Origin: Alnus glutinosa
Taxonomy: Eukaryota; Streptophyta; Magnoliopsida; Fagales; Betulaceae
Direction: 5' to 3'
DNA: 64,000 nt
Assembly (NCBI RefSeq): GCF_958979055.1
Contig: NC_084892.1
Location: forward strand, 1,182,001 to 1,246,000
The stretch's first letter is position 1. Each line of letters opens with the position of its first letter. The position numbers and the translations under genes are program-made. The notes below the pieces were generated by a model. The model was not told the origin of the DNA. It was given only the letters and a program-made list of their open reading frames with translations, and ran no database searches. Positions 59,780 through 64,000 of this stretch are shown piece after piece.

Positions 59780-61140
59780 TGATTAGGCTCATGATATGCT
59801 TTATCCCACAAAAAAAAAAAGAAAAAAAGAAAAAGGGCTCATCTGCTTTAATGAAAATGATCATATACTAATAGATTATTCACGCGGAAAAAATTTAGTG
59901 TCAACATCTTCTGTAATCATATACTAGTGAATTTAAGGGAAGAAAGATGCATGGTTAACAAAAGGCGGTCGTAATTGTTGAAAATATTTCTTTCTCAGAT
60001 TCTGCTTGAAGGGAATTCTTTAGTAAATATTCTTACTTTAAACAATTTTTGTTGAAGTTCTGGATGGTATTCACCAAAATTGCTGAAATAATTTATTTAT
60101 TTACTTTTATTATTATTAGTACTGGTCTGTTATCAAAGTTTCAATGAGTATTAATCTCCGAGCACATTTAGTTATCAAATGAGCCGTTTCTCATCATTGT
60201 TATGGAAGCATTCCCACCTCTCTCTCTTTTCTTTCCTATGTAAGAATCAAGAGTAAGAAAGACCCAGCTTGATCCTCTTCCCTTCTCCTTGTATTGCTCA
60301 AAAAAAAAAAAAAGGAGGAGGAAGAAACTTACAAAAAAAAAGAAAACTAAATTTTGTATGTTAACGTGTTTTAGTGGGTGTTTTTATTTTTGGTTTAAAA
60401 ATGTATTTTAATATAACATAAATGAAGAATTTATCTTGTGTTTTGGATTGTTTATTAAAGCTTCTGTTTTGAGAAAAAAAATTACAAATAACGAAAGTTT
60501 TAATCAACAGAGCAAGTTATTAACAAATATGACCTCATATTTCAATTTCATATGCATGAACTTTTGATTATTTTAGTAGTCTTTAAGTTTTAAAACGCCT
60601 CAATATTACTCTTATAATGTTTGTATCAAAACTATATAACTATTTTTGATATTATGATTTTTATTATTATCTAAGTATCCTTAAAAATGTTTTTTTTTTT
60701 TTTTAAATGCATATCCTTATTCAAAATGTTTGATATAACAAGTTAAGCTCCACATATTGCCGATGTCACTAAATCAAAATATATGGGCATAGATAATACA
60801 TACTTTCGTAACCACAATATCTTTCTCTTTTTGTTTTTTCCTTTTTTTTTTTTTTTTTCAAATTAAAAGATACTGAATTTAATTCTTGTTCTAACGCTTA
60901 CAAAATAGTTATTTGTTTACATCTCTTAATACAAATCATAACGATCGAAATGTTTACAACATAATCAAGGAGGCAAATATGTTTGAACTGAGTTTGCTGA
61001 AGTCATGCCATGGAAGCTGCCAGGGGCGGAAATAAGAATTGGCCCCCAAATTTTTTTAAGATTTTTCATAGTTTTGCCTACTCCCAATCAAAACTTCTGG
61101 TTCTGCCCATGGAAGCTGCAACTATATTTGAACTGAGCCT
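59778..61140. repeat. Segmental duplication, copy C (right part of the unit)
   Basis: Starts within TTGATTAGGCTCATGAT at the broken NLR and is collinear with 49815-51950 and 56675-57890, ending in the NLR 3' flank. More diverged from A and B than they are from each other. Confidence 0.8.
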
Positions 61141-61267
61141 GTTAAAGTCAGATGGAAGCTGCAAATATATAGACATATATGTAAACTTAAGATGAGAACA
61201 AAAGAAGCGAAAAATAAACAAATAGTATTAACGATTGATGTTGAAATGTTAGAGAATGCAATCTTAC

Positions 61268-61428
61268 CAATATAACTTTTGGTATATGAGCAATTTTGGA
61301 CCGATCTTTTTTGCATTTCCTAATCAATTCACTACACTCGGCAATCTTCAATTCTTTTAGTGCAGTGAGACGATCCATCCCCTCCGGAAGAGATGACAAC
61401 TTGGAACAACATAAAATCTCAAGTGAAA
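61268..61428 (-). pseudogene. NLR terminal LRR fragment
   Basis: Reads CSKLSSLPEGMDRLTALKEL and IAECSELIRKCKKDRSKIAH and ends at a GTAAGATTG donor, equivalent to 58072-58230. It is cut at 61428 and joined to the start of another duplicated unit. Confidence 0.85.
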
Positions 61429-63400
61429 CAGTGAGGTTTGTGTGTGGTCGGGGACTCGGGGTGGTGCCAATTAAGCTGGTCGACCTCCATGTCTTCTGCT
61501 CGCCACTAAAACTTTTTGCTTTGTCCTTTTATCCCCCATTCGTTGCATGCTTTCTGGGGTCCACGTCAGCTCCTCAGTATTGAATGTGATGGACATGTAA
61601 TGCACCGAATATTTTTTGTCATATCAACGTCCTTCACATCTCACGGGTTCATCATCTTGTTCGTGGATATTTTTTCTGTTTGACTCTCAGTAATGTATTA
61701 TTCGATCAATTATTTGGGTTTGGGTTTTTAATTATTTGAAAATTCATTTCTTTATTAACAAGTAATATTTGCATTAATGTTGTTTTATTTATTTATTTTA
61801 TTTTTTAATGATAACAGCGGACTTTAGCTGTAATTTACCGTTATACACTAGATTTGACATGTCCCTTGGCCTACTAGATTTAAAAATGTAGATTTATTAA
61901 CAATTTCTTCCTTTTTATTTTTAAATTTTCTGAGCTAATTCTGAATTCATAATATAGAATTAATGAAAAAGTACACATATATACCCCATTCAAAGTTCAA
62001 ACTACTACTCTTTTATCAATGTGCTCTCAAATTACCAATTACGTTAATGTTCTCTCAAAGCCAACAAAAAAATAAAAAAAACCTTCAAAAAGTTTCAATA
62101 AGACAAATGTATTCCTATAAATTCGAAGAAGACAAAATAAAACTAAAAAAAACTTTATTAAAAAAATTTAAAAAAAAACAATTTTTTTTTTGAAAGATTA
62201 AAAAAATATTAAAAAAAATAAAAACAAAAAAATGAAAATCCAAGAGGGTGGCCCAACTGAAAATTAAATAAAACAAAATCAAAAAAAGAAAAAGAAAAAC
62301 CCTTGATTTTTATTTTTATTTTTCATTTATTAATTTATTTTTCATTTTTCATTTTTATTTTTATATAATTTTCAGATTTTTTATAATTTTATGAACGATA
62401 TTTTTGTTATTGGGAAGATATTAACATTGTTTAATACTTTAAGGAGGGACATTGACATAATTGATAGTTTGTGGGTACAATATTAACAATTAAGTGATCG
62501 TTTAAGAAAAATATGTGTACTTTTTCTTACAATTAAAGACGGTCATCTATATATTGTCCTCTCTATATGGGTTTTTGTGTATATTTTGCACACTGAATTA
62601 GTTGGAAGCCCATGGCATTTAGCAGAAGCGAATTTGTATGGAAGTCTTTGTTTTTTTATATAAATAAACATAAATCCATCCTTTTCTTTTTCATTATGCT
62701 ACTGACTTCATTATATAAATATATATACATGAATACATTACATTGGAAGTCAACCTTTCATTGGTTTGGATAATCGCACGATCGATTCCTCCTCCATAGG
62801 ATGTATAAGCAGTACGTACAATACTTTATCTACTCACAAGTCCCAAACTCAATCCAACAATCTACCTCGAGCATCCCTGTCTCCATTTTCTCAAAAGTTT
62901 AAAAATAAGGAATAACTTAACATATGGGTATTGAAGTATTGACCGTTTTAATTTAAGGATATTGAATTTTTAAACGTCTCAAACAATGGTATTTAAGTTT
63001 TCAAACATTTCAATAAAAAATACGTAATTCATTAGGATTTGCCATTAAATCTTGTCAAAATTCCTAAAATATTGATTTGTTTATTTATTTATTTTTTTAA
63101 AAAAAAGTATATAAATTTTTTTAAAGATTTAAGCATGAGTATTTTTGCAAATTTTGTTAAATTCTGACTAACACCTAAATCTTAATAATTTTTTTCTTAA
63201 AAAAAGTGGTATTTTGAGAATTTTGACAGAAATTAACAGTAAATCTTAACAGAGTACATGTAATTGAGACGTTTAAAAACTTGAATACCCTAATTTAAGA
63301 CATTTGAAAATTTAATATCCCTAAATCAAAATGGCCGATACTTTAATACTCTTATGTAATGTTATCCAAAAATGTAAATTTTTGCGCATATCACGTGAGA
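61429..63400. repeat. Segmental duplication, copy C (left part of the unit)
   Basis: Nearly identical to 45389-48125 except for a 7-bp difference (CGGGGACTCGGGGTGG against CGGGGTGG) and the missing 761-bp insertion. Its high similarity to copy A suggests a recent exchange. Homology ends near AAAATGATTTGTC. Confidence 0.85.
62909..63367. repeat. Foldback element, copy in unit C
   Basis: Same element as 47632-48097 and 55265-55713, more diverged at its left end (GGAATAACTTAACATATGG). Confidence 0.65.
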
Positions 63401-63410
63401 AAATGATTTG

Positions 63411-64000
63411 TCATGTATTACTTATTTTAATAGTATGGGTAAATTTGTTATGTATTGGAATTGGGCTTTGGTGAAAAATTGGGCTTTGAGGTATATAGAA
63501 TTTTGGAAAGTAAATAGTGGTTTGTAGATGATTATTATTAGTCCTCGTGCAGTTTTGGAGTGATTGACGATGTTGGTTGAAATTATGGATTGAGTTCTTG
63601 ATGGAATCCAAAATTAGTGTTGATTTGTGTTAAGTTTGTAGTTTGAGAGTTTTTTTTTAGCTTGATGATTTGCTTGTAATTGCCAAATTCATGTAAATGA
63701 GGGATGAAGGACCTTGATGGGAATGTTGTTGGAGTTATGGGATTCCAAGTTGTGGGCGTTCTTGGATGGTGATTTTGGGAGACAATTGGTTTGAGGACAT
63801 TGTTGATATTGATGGGTATGTAATTTTAGTTGTATAGAAACATTATGGATTGTTGGTTTGATGGTGATGAATTGTTGAATATTGTTTATGTGTAGGTTGG
63901 TTTGTTAGAGAGGAATTGTAGAGTGTGAAGCAAATGTGTTTAAATTCTTTAGTGTACATGGCCAATGTGATTGAATTAGAGAATGCAATGTTATGAGATT
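63411..64000. other. Unassigned G/T-rich sequence to window end
   Basis: Beyond the duplicated unit the + strand is T/G-rich (TTGGTTTGAGGACATTGTTG) with no convincing frame. It may be an intron or UTR of something outside the window. Confidence 0.3.

Overview
The window is nuclear DNA of a flowering plant, almost certainly a eudicot and possibly a woody rosid (that placement is a guess from the repeat families). The evidence is AT-rich intergenic DNA, multi-exon genes with GT-AG introns, plant-only gene families (CKX, CYP97C1, FAR1-type proteins, CC-NLRs) and a dense load of plant transposons: CACTA, Mutator-like, Cassandra TRIM, copia and small foldback elements. Exon boundaries were worked out by hand from splice sites, reading phase and remembered family sequences, not from a search.

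Left part (1-19.3 kb). The 3' four-fifths of a cytokinin dehydrogenase gene opens the window (+). It is followed by a small unrecognised acidic protein gene (-), a CACTA element with a 3-bp target duplication, a decayed NLR fragment, a nicotinate N-methyltransferase-like gene (-, intron 2 loaded with repeats), a Cassandra TRIM remnant carrying 5S rRNA-like sequence, and a complete nine-exon CYP97C1/LUT1 carotenoid epsilon-ring hydroxylase gene (-).

Middle (19.97-29.46 kb). This is the most interesting object: a 9.49-kb Mutator-like element with ~650-bp terminal inverted repeats (TIRs) and a 9-bp target duplication (8 of 9 bases match). The TIRs contain a GC-rich minisatellite. Inside are an apparently intact FAR1/MULE-type transposase gene (-), a GRF zinc-finger/coiled-coil/membrane-anchor gene (+), and an RRM gene resembling small RNA-binding protein 11 that looks captured from the host. 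Each TIR faces a gene reading inward. The last transposase exon and a possible first exon of the RRM gene overlap on the same strand in different frames.

Right part. 29.5-36 kb is gene-poor, with MITE-like hairpins and an LTR-like region. A complete 2-oxoglutarate/Fe(II) dioxygenase gene (-) lies at 36-38 kb. 39.9-43.8 kb is a transposon patch that includes a second complete CACTA element. From 45.4 kb to about 63.4 kb the DNA consists of rearranged direct copies of one multi-kilobase unit whose end adjoins NLR sequence. Every NLR copy is broken. Because the unit is present several times, the paralogous copies provide empty sites for two insertions in the first copy, a 989-bp and a 761-bp element.

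The four host enzymes (CKX, NANMT, CYP97C1, 2-ODD) act in unrelated pathways and I see no sign that they form a cluster. No tRNA, functional rRNA gene, CRISPR array or prokaryotic operon is present.
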